NCBI RefSeq assembly: GCF_000425365.1 | Contig: NZ_AUDH01000005.1 | Location: 158,915 to 222,914, forward strand | DNA from: Rubritepida flocculans DSM 14296 | Lineage (GTDB): Bacteria > Pseudomonadota > Alphaproteobacteria > Acetobacterales > Acetobacteraceae | DNA length: 64,000 nucleotides | Reading direction: 5' to 3' | Part shown: piece by piece, positions 9,123-17,501 of the stretch | Position numbering within the stretch: the stretch's first letter is position 1 | How the letters are laid out: the number at the start of each line of letters is the position of its first letter | Program-made: the position numbers and the translations under genes | Notes under the pieces: model-generated | The model's database searches: none | What the model saw: only the letters and a program-made list of their open reading frames with translations | Told to the model about the DNA's origin: nothing

Positions 9123-10415
9123 TCACATCTCCTCGATGCGGATGCGGGCGGGGGGTTCGAGCACGCTCGGCAGGGCGGCGATGCGCGCCAGCGCGGCGTC
9201 CATCGCCGCCTCCTCGCACTCGTGCGTCACCAGCACCACGGGCACCGCCTCGCCGGGCGCGCGGCCGCGCTGGAGCATGGATTCGAGGCTGATGCGCTGG
9301 TCGCGCAGGATGCCCGTCACGTCCGCGATCACCCCCGGCTGGTCGAGCACCATCAGCCGCAGATAGGTGGCGCCGCGATGGCGCGACATGGGCAGGGCGG
9401 GCGAGGCGTCGAGGGTGGCGCTGTCCGCCCCCCAGAGCGGGGCGCGCCGGCCGCGGGCGATGTCGATGAGGTCCGCCACCACGGCGCTGGCGGTGGGGCC
9501 CGCCCCCGCGCCGCGCCCCTGCAGCACCACGCGGCCCACCGCATCGCCCTCGGCCAGAACGGCGTTGAACACGCCCTCCACCGCGGCGAGCGGGCTGCCC
9601 GCCGGCACCATGCAGGGGTGCACGCGCGCGCTCACCCCCTCCGGCGTGCGGCTGGCGATGCCGAGCAGCTTGATGCGGTAGCCGAGCTCCTCGGCCAGCG
9701 CGATGTCGAGGGCGGAGACCTGCGCGATGCCCTCGATGTGCAGCGAGGCGAGGTCCACCGGCCGGCCGAAGGCCAGCGCGGCGAGGATGGCGAGCTTGTG
9801 CGCCGCGTCCACCCCCTCGATGTCGAAGGAGGGGTCAGCCTCGGCGTAGCCGAGTTCCTGCGCGGCCTTGAGCACCTCCGCGAAGGGCAGCTTCTTCTGC
9901 CGCATCTCGGTGAGGATGTAGTTGCAGGTGCCGTTCAGGATGCCGGCGACGCGGCTGATGCGGTTGGCCGCCAGCCCCTCGCGCAGCGCCTTGATGGCGG
10001 GGATGCCGCCGGCCACCGCCGCCTCATAGGCCAGCGTGCCGCCCATGGCCTCGACCTGCTGGGCGAGCGCCACGCCATGGGTGGCGAGCAGCGCCTTGTT
10101 GGCCGTGACCACGGGCTTGCGCGCGCGGAGCCCGGCCTCGACCAGCGCGCGGGCGGGGCCTTCGGCGCCGCCGATCACCTCGACCACCACCTCCACGTCC
10201 GGGTCGGCGGCCAGCGCCACGGGGTCGGGGTGCCAGGTCAGCCCATCGAGCGGCACGCCGCGGTCGCGCTCGGGGTGGCGTGCGGAGACGGCCACCACCT
10301 CGATCGGCCGGCCGGCGCGGGCGGCGATGACGTCCGCGTTGTCGCGCAGCAGCTTCACCACGCCCGCACCCACCGTGCCGAGCCCGGCCACGCCCACCTT
10401 CATCACGGCGCTCAT
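9123..10415 (-). CDS. hom: Homoserine dehydrogenase
   Basis: NAD(P)H-dependent reduction of aspartate semialdehyde to homoserine, the branch point to Thr and Met. The N-terminal Rossmann motif is VGVAGLGTVGAGVV, the catalytic domain carries NGTCNYILTEM and GYAEADPSFDIEGVDAAHKL, and a C-terminal ACT domain (about residues 350-425, LRLMVLDQPGVIADVTGIL) predicts threonine feedback. I start at ATG 10415 (430 residues); the open frame runs further upstream only as antisense-type sequence inside the aminotransferase. ATG and the upstream TGA overlap as ATGA. Pairing with an aminotransferase is typical of alphaproteobacteria. Confidence 0.96.
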   Translation of the reverse strand: MSAVMKVGVAGLGTVGAGVVKLLRDNADVIAARAGRPIEVVAVSARHPERDRGVPLDGLTWHPDPVALAADPDVEVVVEVIGGAEGPARALVEAGLRARKPVVTANKALLATHGVALAQQVEAMGGTLAYEAAVAGGIPAIKALREGLAANRISRVAGILNGTCNYILTEMRQKKLPFAEVLKAAQELGYAEADPSFDIEGVDAAHKLAILAALAFGRPVDLASLHIEGIAQVSALDIALAEELGYRIKLLGIASRTPEGVSARVHPCMVPAGSPLAAVEGVFNAVLAEGDAVGRVVLQGRGAGAGPTASAVVADLIDIARGRRAPLWGADSATLDASPALPMSRHRGATYLRLMVLDQPGVIADVTGILRDQRISLESMLQRGRAPGEAVPVVLVTHECEEAAMDAALARIAALPSVLEPPARIRIEEM

Positions 10416-11626
10416 CCCGCGAGGCTCTCCTCGGCGGGGGCGGCGTTGTCGCCCTGCAGGAAGGCGCGGATTCCGCGCAGCGCCTGGCGGATGCGGTGCG
10501 TGTTCTCGACGAGGGCGATGCGCACATGCCCGTCCCCGTGCTCGCCGAATCCCACGCCCGGGGCCACCGCCACCTTGGCCTTGGCGAGCAGCAGCTTGGA
10601 GAACTCGACGGAGCCGAGCTGGCGGAAGCGCTCGGGGATGGGGGCCCAGAGGAACATGGAGCCCTGGCAGGGCTCGACCGGCCATCCGGCCTGGACCAGG
10701 CCCTTCACCAGCACGTCGCGCCGCTCGCGGTAGAGGGCGCGCATCTCGGCCACGCAGTCCTGCGGGCCGTTCAGCGCCGCGGCCGCCGCCACCTGGATGG
10801 GCGTGAAGGCGCCGTAGTCGAGATAGGACTTCACGCGCGCGAGCGCGGCGATCAGCCGCGGGTTGCCGGCCGCGAAGCCCATCCGCCAGCCCGGCATGTT
10901 GTAGGTCTTGGAGAGCGAGGTGAACTCCACCGTGCACTCCTTCGCGCCCGGGATTTCGAGCACGGAGGGCGGCGGGTTGTTCTCGTCGAAGTAGAGCTCG
11001 GCGTAGGCGAGGTCGGAGAGGATGAACAGCTCGTGCCGCCGCGCCAGCGCCACCAGCTCCTTGTAGAACTCCCGGCTGGCGAGCAGGGCGGTGGGGTTGG
11101 AGGGGAAGTTCACGATCAGCGCGGTGGGCTTGGGCACGCTGTGCTTCACCGCGCGCACGATGGCCTCGAGCATCGCGTCGTCCGGCGTGTAGGGGATGGA
11201 GCGCGCGGTCGCGCCCGCGATCAGGAAGCCGAACTGGTGGATGGGATAGGAGGGGTTGGGCACCAGGATGGTGTCGCCCGGGCTCGAGATGGCCTGGGCG
11301 AGATTGGCGAGCCCTTCCTTCGAGCCCAGCGTCGCCACCACCTCCGTCTCGGGGTCGAGCTTCACGCCGAAGCGGCGGTCGTAATAGCCCGCCAGCGCCT
11401 TCCGCAGCCCCGGGATCCCCTTGGACATGGAGTAGCGGTGGGTGCGCGGGTCCTGCACCGCCTCGATGAGCTTGGCCACGATGTGCGGCGGCGTGGGGCT
11501 GTCGGGGTTGCCCATGCCGAGGTCCACGATGTCCTCCGCCGCCGCGCGGGCCTTGGCCTTGGCCGCGTTGACCTCGGCGAAGACATAGGGCGGCAGGCGG
11601 CGGATGCGGTGGAACTCTTCGGCCAT
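10412..11626 (-). CDS. alaC: Class I/II aminotransferase, AlaC / LL-DAP aminotransferase-like
   Basis: PLP-dependent fold-type I aminotransferase. The PLP lysine is K240 in SLSKTYNMPGWRMGF, with LGMGNPDSPTPPHIV near residue 36, NPSYPIHQ and NFPSNPTA as cofactor and substrate contacts, and VRIALVENTHRIRQA at the C-terminus. Its 404 residues and motifs match the group annotated as glutamate-pyruvate aminotransferase AlaC or LL-diaminopimelate aminotransferase; the sequence alone does not settle the substrate. It overlaps hom by four bases as the first gene of a five-gene operon. That location fits a role in aspartate-family or alanine metabolism. Confidence 0.88.
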   Translation of the reverse strand: MAEEFHRIRRLPPYVFAEVNAAKAKARAAAEDIVDLGMGNPDSPTPPHIVAKLIEAVQDPRTHRYSMSKGIPGLRKALAGYYDRRFGVKLDPETEVVATLGSKEGLANLAQAISSPGDTILVPNPSYPIHQFGFLIAGATARSIPYTPDDAMLEAIVRAVKHSVPKPTALIVNFPSNPTALLASREFYKELVALARRHELFILSDLAYAELYFDENNPPPSVLEIPGAKECTVEFTSLSKTYNMPGWRMGFAAGNPRLIAALARVKSYLDYGAFTPIQVAAAAALNGPQDCVAEMRALYRERRDVLVKGLVQAGWPVEPCQGSMFLWAPIPERFRQLGSVEFSKLLLAKAKVAVAPGVGFGEHGDGHVRIALVENTHRIRQALRGIRAFLQGDNAAPAEESLAG

Positions 11627-11710
11627 GGCGGGCCTCCTCGGGGCTCGGCAGTGTGCGGGCTTTAGCGGAGTCGGCCCCAGGCGTCACCGCCCGGACGCAG
11701 GGGGGCGGCC

Positions 11711-12289
11711 CTACCGGGACAGCAGGGCCGGGGGCGGCGGGGGCGGCGGCGCGCCGGGGGCGAGCAGCTCCGCCCCCGGGGCGGCGGGCGGCGCGCCGGG
11801 CTGCGGGAAGGCCTCCGGGGCGGGGGCCGCCGCCGCGTCGGCCGGCGCGGGCCTGTCCCAGGGAATCGGTGCGGCGCGCGCAAGGCGCGGCGGCGCGGGC
11901 GGGCGGGCCGGCACGGGCGGCTCCCCGGCCGCGGCGGGGCCGGCGAGCGGGGCCGCGGGGCGCGGCGCGGGAATGGGCGTCTCGCTCGCCGCGCGGTCGC
12001 GCTGCAGCGCCGCGGTGATCCGCTCCCGCGCCGAGAGCTCCGGCCGTTCCGGGAGGGGCGGGACCGAGGCGAGGTTGGGCGAGGGCCGATCGAGCCCGGG
12101 CGGGGGCAGCCGCGCCTCGGCCGCCGCCCCCGAGGCGTCGCGCAGCATGGCCCGCACATCCATCCGGTTCGGCACCTCGCAGCCGGCGCAGAACAGCGCG
12201 AGCAGCAGCCAGAGCGGCGCTTGATCGGCGCGCGGGCGGCCCCTACCCTGCGGGGCGGGTTGCGGAAAGGCGTCTGGTGTCGGCGGCAA
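11711..12289 (-). CDS. Putative small Pro/Ala-rich lipoprotein
   Basis: No family recognised. A hydrophobic stretch LWLLLALFCAGC ends in a lipobox-like Cys, so the product is probably an outer-membrane or periplasmic lipoprotein. After the Cys come about 165 residues dominated by Pro, Ala and Arg, with one more ordered part (RERITAALQRDRAASETPIP). The start is uncertain: there is no ATG or GTG close to the signal, and I give the in-frame TTG at 12289, which has a GAGAGGGGGA purine run upstream. An ATG at 12427 would overlap divergent phaC. It is divergent from phaC with a roughly 110-base gap. Confidence 0.55.
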   Translation of the reverse strand: MPPTPDAFPQPAPQGRGRPRADQAPLWLLLALFCAGCEVPNRMDVRAMLRDASGAAAEARLPPPGLDRPSPNLASVPPLPERPELSARERITAALQRDRAASETPIPAPRPAAPLAGPAAAGEPPVPARPPAPPRLARAAPIPWDRPAPADAAAAPAPEAFPQPGAPPAAPGAELLAPGAPPPPPPPALLSR

Positions 12290-12401
12290 GCGCGGTGTTC
12301 CCCCTCTCGGGCGGCGCGATGCTGGGCGAGCCCGCGCCCGCCCGCAAGCCTCGCGCGCAGATGGCCAGAACGCCCGGCACGGCAAAGGCAGGCAGAACCC
12401 C

Positions 12402-14204
12402 ATGAGCCCTTCCCACGGCAAGGACACGCCGGACTACCACCTGCCCGACGCCGAGCTGGTGACGCGCACCATGGCCGAGGTGGCCGAGCGCGGGCAGCGC
12501 ATCGTGGCCGATTTCCTCAAGCGCCAGGCCGAGGAGACCGGCAACCCCGACCCGCTGAACATCGGCGGCGCCTTCCTCGAGATGACGGCGCGGCTGATGG
12601 CCAACCCCCAGCGGCTGATGCAGGCGCAGCTCGGCTTCTGGCAGGACTATCTCACCCTCTGGACCAACACCGCCCGGCGCATGCTGGGCGAGCAGACGGG
12701 CCCCGTCATCGAGGAACCCAAGGGCGACCGCCGCTTCAAGGACGAGGCCTGGCGCGAGAACGAGGTGTTCGACTTCATCCGCCAGTCCTACCTTCTCGCC
12801 GCGCGCTATTTCACGAACACGGTGAACAGCGCGGAGGGGCTCGACCCCAAGACCGCGCAGAAGGTGGATTTCTACACGCGCCAGTTCGTGGACGCGATGA
12901 GCCCCGCGAACTTCGTGCTCACCAACCCCGAGGTGCTGCGCCGCACCGCCGAGACGGGGGGCACGAATCTGCTCAAGGGCCTGTCCAACCTCCTCGCCGA
13001 TCTCGAGCGCGGCAAGGGCCGTCTGCGCATCCGCATGACGGACGATTCGAAGTTCAAGGTGGGCGAAAACATCGCCGTCACCCCGGGCAAGGTCGTCTTC
13101 CAGAACGACCTGATGCAGCTCATCCAGTACAACCCGACGACGGAGACGGTGCTGAAGCGCCCGCTGGTGATCTTCCCGCCCTGGATCAACAAGTTCTACA
13201 TCCTCGACTTGCGCCCGAAGAACAGCTTCATCCGCTGGGCGGTGGAGCAGGGGCACACGGTGTTCTGCGTCTCCTGGGTGAACCCGGACGAGCGCCTCGC
13301 GCAGAAGGGGTTCGACGACTACATGAAGGAGGGCGTGCTCGCCGCCCTCGACGCCATCGAGCTCGCCACCGGCGAGCGCGCGGTGAACGCCATCGGCTAC
13401 TGCCTGGGCGGGACGCTGCTCGCCACCACCCTCGCCTACATGGCGGCGAAGCGCGATACCCGCATCAAGTCCGCCACCTATTTCGTCACGCTGGTGGATT
13501 TCGAGCAGCCGGGAGAGCTCGGCGTCTTCATCGACGAGGAGCAGCTCAAGGCGCTCGAGGAGAAGATGAACAAGCGCGGCTATCTCGACGGCAGCGAGAT
13601 GGCCACCACCTTCAACATGCTGCGCGCGAACGACCTCATCTGGTCCTTCGTCGTGAACAACTACCTGCTGGGGCAGGACCCCTTCCCCTTCGACCTGCTC
13701 TACTGGAACGACGACAGCACGCGCATGCCCGCGCGCATGCACAGCTTCTACCTGCGCCGGATGTACCAGCAGAACGACCTGGTGAAGCCGGGCGCGATCG
13801 AGTTGCTCGGCACCAAGATCGACCTGCGCAAGATCAAGGTGCCGAGCTATCTGATCTCCACGCGCGAGGACCATATCGCGCCCTGGAAGAGCACCTATCG
13901 CGCCACCCAGATCTACTCGGGCCCGGTGCGCTTCGTGCTCGCCGCCTCGGGGCACATCGCAGGCGTGGTGAACCCGCCCGATTCCGGGAAGTACAGCCAC
14001 TGGATCAACGAGGAGCTGCCGCCCGACCCCGACGAGTGGCTGAAGGGCGCGACCGAGCTCGCCGGCTCCTGGTGGCCGGACTGGCAGCGCTGGGTCAGCG
14101 GGCTCGACAAGACCATGGTGCCCGCGCGCATCCCCGGCAGCGGCAAGCTGCCGGTGATCGAGGACGCGCCGGGCAGCTATGTGCGGGTGATGGCGAACGA
14201 CTGA
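12402..14204 (+). CDS. phaC: Class I poly(3-hydroxyalkanoate) synthase
   Basis: Polymerises 3-hydroxyacyl-CoA into polyhydroxyalkanoate granules. The N-terminal domain (about residues 60-240) contains the class I signature; the alpha/beta-hydrolase domain carries the lipase-like box GYCLGG with nucleophile C334, D490 in LISTREDHIAPW and H518 in ASGHIAGVVNPP. At 600 residues with a C-terminus typical of stand-alone class I enzymes it needs no PhaE or PhaR. No phaA, phaB or phasin gene is adjacent, so precursor supply must be encoded elsewhere. It faces the lipoprotein gene divergently and runs convergently into the Bug pseudogene. Confidence 0.97.
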   Translation: MSPSHGKDTPDYHLPDAELVTRTMAEVAERGQRIVADFLKRQAEETGNPDPLNIGGAFLEMTARLMANPQRLMQAQLGFWQDYLTLWTNTARRMLGEQTGPVIEEPKGDRRFKDEAWRENEVFDFIRQSYLLAARYFTNTVNSAEGLDPKTAQKVDFYTRQFVDAMSPANFVLTNPEVLRRTAETGGTNLLKGLSNLLADLERGKGRLRIRMTDDSKFKVGENIAVTPGKVVFQNDLMQLIQYNPTTETVLKRPLVIFPPWINKFYILDLRPKNSFIRWAVEQGHTVFCVSWVNPDERLAQKGFDDYMKEGVLAALDAIELATGERAVNAIGYCLGGTLLATTLAYMAAKRDTRIKSATYFVTLVDFEQPGELGVFIDEEQLKALEEKMNKRGYLDGSEMATTFNMLRANDLIWSFVVNNYLLGQDPFPFDLLYWNDDSTRMPARMHSFYLRRMYQQNDLVKPGAIELLGTKIDLRKIKVPSYLISTREDHIAPWKSTYRATQIYSGPVRFVLAASGHIAGVVNPPDSGKYSHWINEELPPDPDEWLKGATELAGSWWPDWQRWVSGLDKTMVPARIPGSGKLPVIEDAPGSYVRVMAND

Positions 14205-14230
14205 TAGGGGGGGCCGAATGGCCCGACCTG

Positions 14231-15016
14231 TCAGTCCGCGCGGATGTTCGCCGCCCGGATCACCTCGGCGAAGACCCGCGCCTCCTGAGCGAAGAGGCGC
14301 TGCACCTCGGCCGGCGTCGTCGGCGCGGTCTGGATGCCCTGGCCGGCCAGGCGCTCCACCAGCGCGGGCTGGCGCAGCGCCGCCCCGGCCCCCTCGTTCA
14401 GCCGCTCGATGCGCGCCGCCGGCGTGCCGGCGGGGGCGAGCAGGCCGAACCAGTTGTCGAAGGCGAAATCGGCGAGGCTGAGCTCCGCCGCGGTGGGCAC
14501 ATCGGGAAGCTGGGGGGCGCGCGCCTCGGCCGCCACCATCAGCGCGCCAGCCGCCCCGCCTGGACATGCTGGGCGATGGTGGGCACCGGGTCCACGATCA
14601 CCGGCACCCGGCCGGCCAGCACCTCGGGGATGGCGGCGGCGCTGCCGCGGAAATGCACGGAGGTCATCTCCGTGCCGGTGCGGCGCTGCAGCAGCTCCGC
14701 CACCACATGCAGCAGGCTGCCCGAGCCGGCGGTGGCGTAGTTCACCCGGCCCGGCTGGCGGCGCAGCTCGGCGAGGAAGCCCGGGAAGTCGCGCGCCGGG
14801 AAATCGGGGTGCACCACCAGCGCGATGGAGGTGCGCACGGCCCGCGTGACGCCGATCAGGTCGCCCAGCGGGTCCACGGTCATGTTGCCGTAGGTGAAGG
14901 GGTTGATCGTCACCTGCCCGCAATAGGCCATGAGCAGGGTGAGCCCGTCCGGGGCGGCGCGCGCCACCTGTTCGGTGGCGAGGTTGCCAGCCGCGCCGGG
15001 CGGGGCGGAAGGGCAT
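14231..15016 (-). pseudogene. Decayed Bug/TctC tripartite tricarboxylate receptor
   Basis: Two frames together encode a Bug-family periplasmic binding protein. One frame carries PGAAGNLATEQVARAAPDG through VPTIAQHVQAGRLAR and then hits TGA at 14541; the other resumes with ALMVAAEARAPQLPDVPT to a normal C-terminus. The join lacks one base near 14541-14552, so a frameshift is present. At the 5' end a good ribosome site (GGAG, seven bases) precedes ATG 15016. After about four codons the sequence jumps, out of frame, to the motif normally near residue 65, so the signal peptide and first ligand lobe are deleted. Compared with intact paralogues at 19736 and 47584, about 180 bases are missing. Confidence 0.85.
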
Positions 15017-15094
15017 GCGCGAACTCCTGGGATGAAGGCAGGATGACATTCCCGACATAGGGCGCGCGGCGGCCCGCGCCAAGCGCCCCGCGGC

Positions 15095-15793
15095 TCAGCG
15101 CCGCGGCGCCGTGAAGGGCTGAAGCCCCCCTTCGCCCACGCCGAAGCCCACGCCCCCCTCCTCCAGACGGGCCGCGGGGGCGCGCTCCAGCGCCGCGACC
15201 AGGCCGGGCAGCACGAGCTGCGCATTGGGCCGCGGCCCGGGCTCGGCCAGCCGGGCGAGCGGGCCGGGCCGCAGCCCGGGCCGGAAGGCGGGCGGGGCGA
15301 GCGCCGCCTCGACCGCCGCGCGCTCGCCCCGCGCCAGCGCGTGGCGCGCGGCCAGCAGCGCCGCGATGGCCTGTTCGGGCGTCGCCTCCGGGGCGAGGCC
15401 GAGGGCGGCGCGCTGCTCCTCCACCGCCGCGGCCAGGGCGAAGCGGAACCCCTCGTCCAGCCGGGCGAGGCCGCCGCCCGGCCGCGTCTCGCCGCCCAGC
15501 CATTCGAGCCGGGCGGCGGCCAGCGCCACCGCCTCCGGGGGGCCGGCGAGCCCCCCGCCGCCCGGGGCGAAATCGGCCAGCGCCCGCCGCGCCACCGCCA
15601 GCAGAGGCGAGGAGAAATCGCCGCCCGTGAGCTCCCCGGGCGGGGGGGCGGGCGGCCGGGTGCGCAGCTCGGCGCAGGCGCCGAGGGCGAGCAGCAGCGC
15701 CACGGCGCTGCGCCGCCCGATGCCGGCGGGCCGCGTCGGCCGGTGGGAACCCGCCAGCCCCGAGAAAGCCGGCGGGACCGCCGTCCGGATCAC
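15095..15793 (-). CDS. Tandem paralogous lipoprotein, copy 3
   Basis: Last of three related genes. A long positively charged n-region and hydrophobic core end at a lipobox (ALLLALGAC, about residues 30-38). Downstream, EEQRAALGLAPEATPEQAIAA then LLAARHALARGERAAVEAAL aligns with the same region in copies 1 and 2. It is longer than them (232 residues) and has a distinct C-terminus (LVLPGLVAALERAP, then a Gly-rich tail ending FTAPRR). The GTG start overlaps the copy 2 stop (GTGA). Function unknown; an envelope location is inferred from the lipobox. Confidence 0.72.
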   Translation of the reverse strand: MIRTAVPPAFSGLAGSHRPTRPAGIGRRSAVALLLALGACAELRTRPPAPPPGELTGGDFSSPLLAVARRALADFAPGGGGLAGPPEAVALAAARLEWLGGETRPGGGLARLDEGFRFALAAAVEEQRAALGLAPEATPEQAIAALLAARHALARGERAAVEAALAPPAFRPGLRPGPLARLAEPGPRPNAQLVLPGLVAALERAPAARLEEGGVGFGVGEGGLQPFTAPRR

Positions 15794-16356
15794 AGCGTGC
15801 TGGTGACGGGCGAGCGCTCGGGCGCGATCAGGCTGCGCTCGGCCGCGGCGGCCGCGGCCGCCGTGCGGGGCAGCGGAGGCAGCGCGTTGAGGCGCGCCAG
15901 CGTGCCCTCGGGCCCGGCAGTGAACACCTCGGGCGCAAGGGCGGCGCGCAGCGCGTCCTGCCGCCCCTCCTCCAGCGCGCGCGAGGCGGCCAGCAGCCCG
16001 TTGATCACGCGCTGGGGCGGCGCGTCCGCCGCCACGCCGATCGCGCCGCGCCACTCGCTCCGCGCGGCCTGCATCTGCGGCAGCAGGGTGGGCACCGGGT
16101 TCCGCGCCACGGGGTTGGAGGGCAGCTCGACGGCGAGATACTCCATCTCCGCCAGGGCGCGCGCCGCAACGCCGGGCCGCCCGGCGAGGCTTGCGGGCTG
16201 GCCGAAGGCGCTGCCCGCGTGCAAGGCGGCGGCGCGGGTGGGGTCGCCCGCGCCCTCGACGAAGCCGCTCGGCAGGCTCGCGGTCTCGACGGGCGGCAGC
16301 CCGGCGCAGGCGGCCAGCGCGGGAAGGGCGAGCAGAACGGAACGACGCAGCATCAT
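15790..16356 (-). CDS. Tandem paralogous lipoprotein, copy 2
   Basis: Signal peptide with lipobox LAAC near residue 17 (MMLRRSVLLALPALAAC). The body is helical and Ala-rich and shares with copy 1 the patterns SLPSGFVEGAGDPTRAA, AFGQPA, WRGAIGVAADAPPQRVINGL, and the C-terminal TLARLNALPPLPRT followed by an Ala-rich helix. 188 residues. Its ATG follows the copy 1 stop with no gap (TAG ATG), and its own stop overlaps copy 3. No Pfam-level family recognised; I infer a shared envelope role for the three proteins. Confidence 0.75.
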   Translation of the reverse strand: MMLRRSVLLALPALAACAGLPPVETASLPSGFVEGAGDPTRAAALHAGSAFGQPASLAGRPGVAARALAEMEYLAVELPSNPVARNPVPTLLPQMQAARSEWRGAIGVAADAPPQRVINGLLAASRALEEGRQDALRAALAPEVFTAGPEGTLARLNALPPLPRTAAAAAAAERSLIAPERSPVTSTL

Positions 16357-16926
16357 CTAGATTCTCCCATTGGCCGAACCGCGGCCGATGTCCTGGTTCA
16401 GGCGGTCCTGGTCGAGGCGGAGCATCTCGCGCTCCGCCATCGCGGTCGCCTCGCGCGTGCGCGGCAGAGGTGGCGGCGCGGCGAGGCGCTGCAAGGTGGT
16501 CTCGGGCGCCGGGAAGGCGGCGGCGGGCAGGGCGGCGCCCTCCCCCTCCCCCGCGAGGCGGCGGCGCGCCAGGGCGAGCCCGTCCACCACCATCTGCGGC
16601 GGGGCCTCGGGCGCGATGGCCAGCGCCGCGCGCAGTTCGGCCCGGGCCGCGAGCAGGGCGGGGCCCACGGGGGGGGCGAAGCCGCGCCAGCGCGCCTCCC
16701 AGGGCAGGCTGGCGGCGAGATACTCGACGAGCATGGCGGCCTGTGCGGCCTCGGCCCCCGCGGGCGGGGCGGCCCGGCCGAAGGCGTGGGCCGCCCCGAG
16801 CACGGCGAAGCGCCACGGATCGGTCGCCCCCGCCACCATGCCCGGCGGCAGGCTGGCCGAAGGCGGCGCCGCCCCGCCCGCGCAGGCGGCGAGCCCCAGC
16901 AGCAGCGCGAATCCGGCGATCCTCAT
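16357..16926 (-). CDS. Tandem paralogous lipoprotein, copy 1
   Basis: First of the triplet. The signal peptide MRIAGFALLLGLAAC ends in a clear lipobox. Conserved blocks are SLPPGMVAGATDPWRFA, AHAFGRAAPP, LVEYLAASLP, AELRAALAIAPEAPPQMVVDGL and TTLQRLAAPPPLPRTREATAMAEREML. 189 residues. It starts nine bases after the gamma-carbonic-anhydrase-like gene, so it belongs to the argC-gammaCA operon. Function unknown. The strong block conservation with copy 2 shows that they arose by duplication. Confidence 0.75.
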   Translation of the reverse strand: MRIAGFALLLGLAACAGGAAPPSASLPPGMVAGATDPWRFAVLGAAHAFGRAAPPAGAEAAQAAMLVEYLAASLPWEARWRGFAPPVGPALLAARAELRAALAIAPEAPPQMVVDGLALARRRLAGEGEGAALPAAAFPAPETTLQRLAAPPPLPRTREATAMAEREMLRLDQDRLNQDIGRGSANGRI

Positions 16927-16935
16927 GGCGGGAGG

Positions 16936-17496
16936 CTACTCCGCCGCGGGCTGTTCCTGAAAGTGACCAAGCGTATCCAGCGAGGCGCGGTGCCGGCGCG
17001 CGAGCTCAACGTAATGCGGCGCCGTGCGGTCGAAGCCCTGGGCGCGCTGCTCCCCGCTCAGCACGCGCACGAGCTTCGCGGGGTTGCCCATCCACAGCTC
17101 CAGCCGGCCGATGCGCTTGCCCGGCGGCAGCACCGAGCCCGCGGCCAGCACCCCGCCCGCCTCGATCACCGCATCGTCCAGCACCGTCGCGCCCATGCCG
17201 ACGAAGGCGCGGTCCTCCAGCGTGCAGGCATGGATGATGGCGGCGTGGCCCACCGTCACGTCCGCGCCGATCACCGTGCGCTGCCGCCCGGCGTTGACGT
17301 GGATGATGGTGCCGTCCTGGATGTTGCTGCGCGGACCGATGCGGATCAGGTTCGTGTCGCCGCGCAGCACGCAGTGGAACCAAATGTTGGCGTCCTCGGC
17401 GATCTCGACATCGCCGATCACGGCGGCGGTGGGCGCCACCCAGGCGCGGGGGTGCACCACCGGCCACTTGCCCTCGAAGGGATAGAGCGGGCCCAT
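16936..17496 (-). CDS. Gamma-carbonic-anhydrase-like left-handed beta-helix protein
   Basis: Trimeric LbetaH protein of the gamma-CA / PaaY / YrdA group. Hexapeptide turns run from about residue 18 to 150 (VIGDVEIAEDANIWFHCVLRGD, then TNLIRIGPRSNIQDGTIIHV). Metal-ligand histidines are visible in IIHV, TVGHAAIIHAC. The family includes active Zn/Fe carbonic anhydrases and proteins of unknown activity. ATG 17496 (186 residues) is my choice; a GTG at 17505 overlaps the argC stop as GTGA and is an alternative. It follows argC directly and precedes the lipoprotein triplet by nine bases. Confidence 0.87.
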   Translation of the reverse strand: MGPLYPFEGKWPVVHPRAWVAPTAAVIGDVEIAEDANIWFHCVLRGDTNLIRIGPRSNIQDGTIIHVNAGRQRTVIGADVTVGHAAIIHACTLEDRAFVGMGATVLDDAVIEAGGVLAAGSVLPPGKRIGRLELWMGNPAKLVRVLSGEQRAQGFDRTAPHYVELARRHRASLDTLGHFQEQPAAE

Positions 17497-17501
17497 GGCG
17501 C

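Noticed and set aside
12243..14567. A 774-codon open frame opposite phaC
   Set aside because: Shadow of phaC; no conserved motif, and His/Leu/Val/Arg-rich like other shadows.
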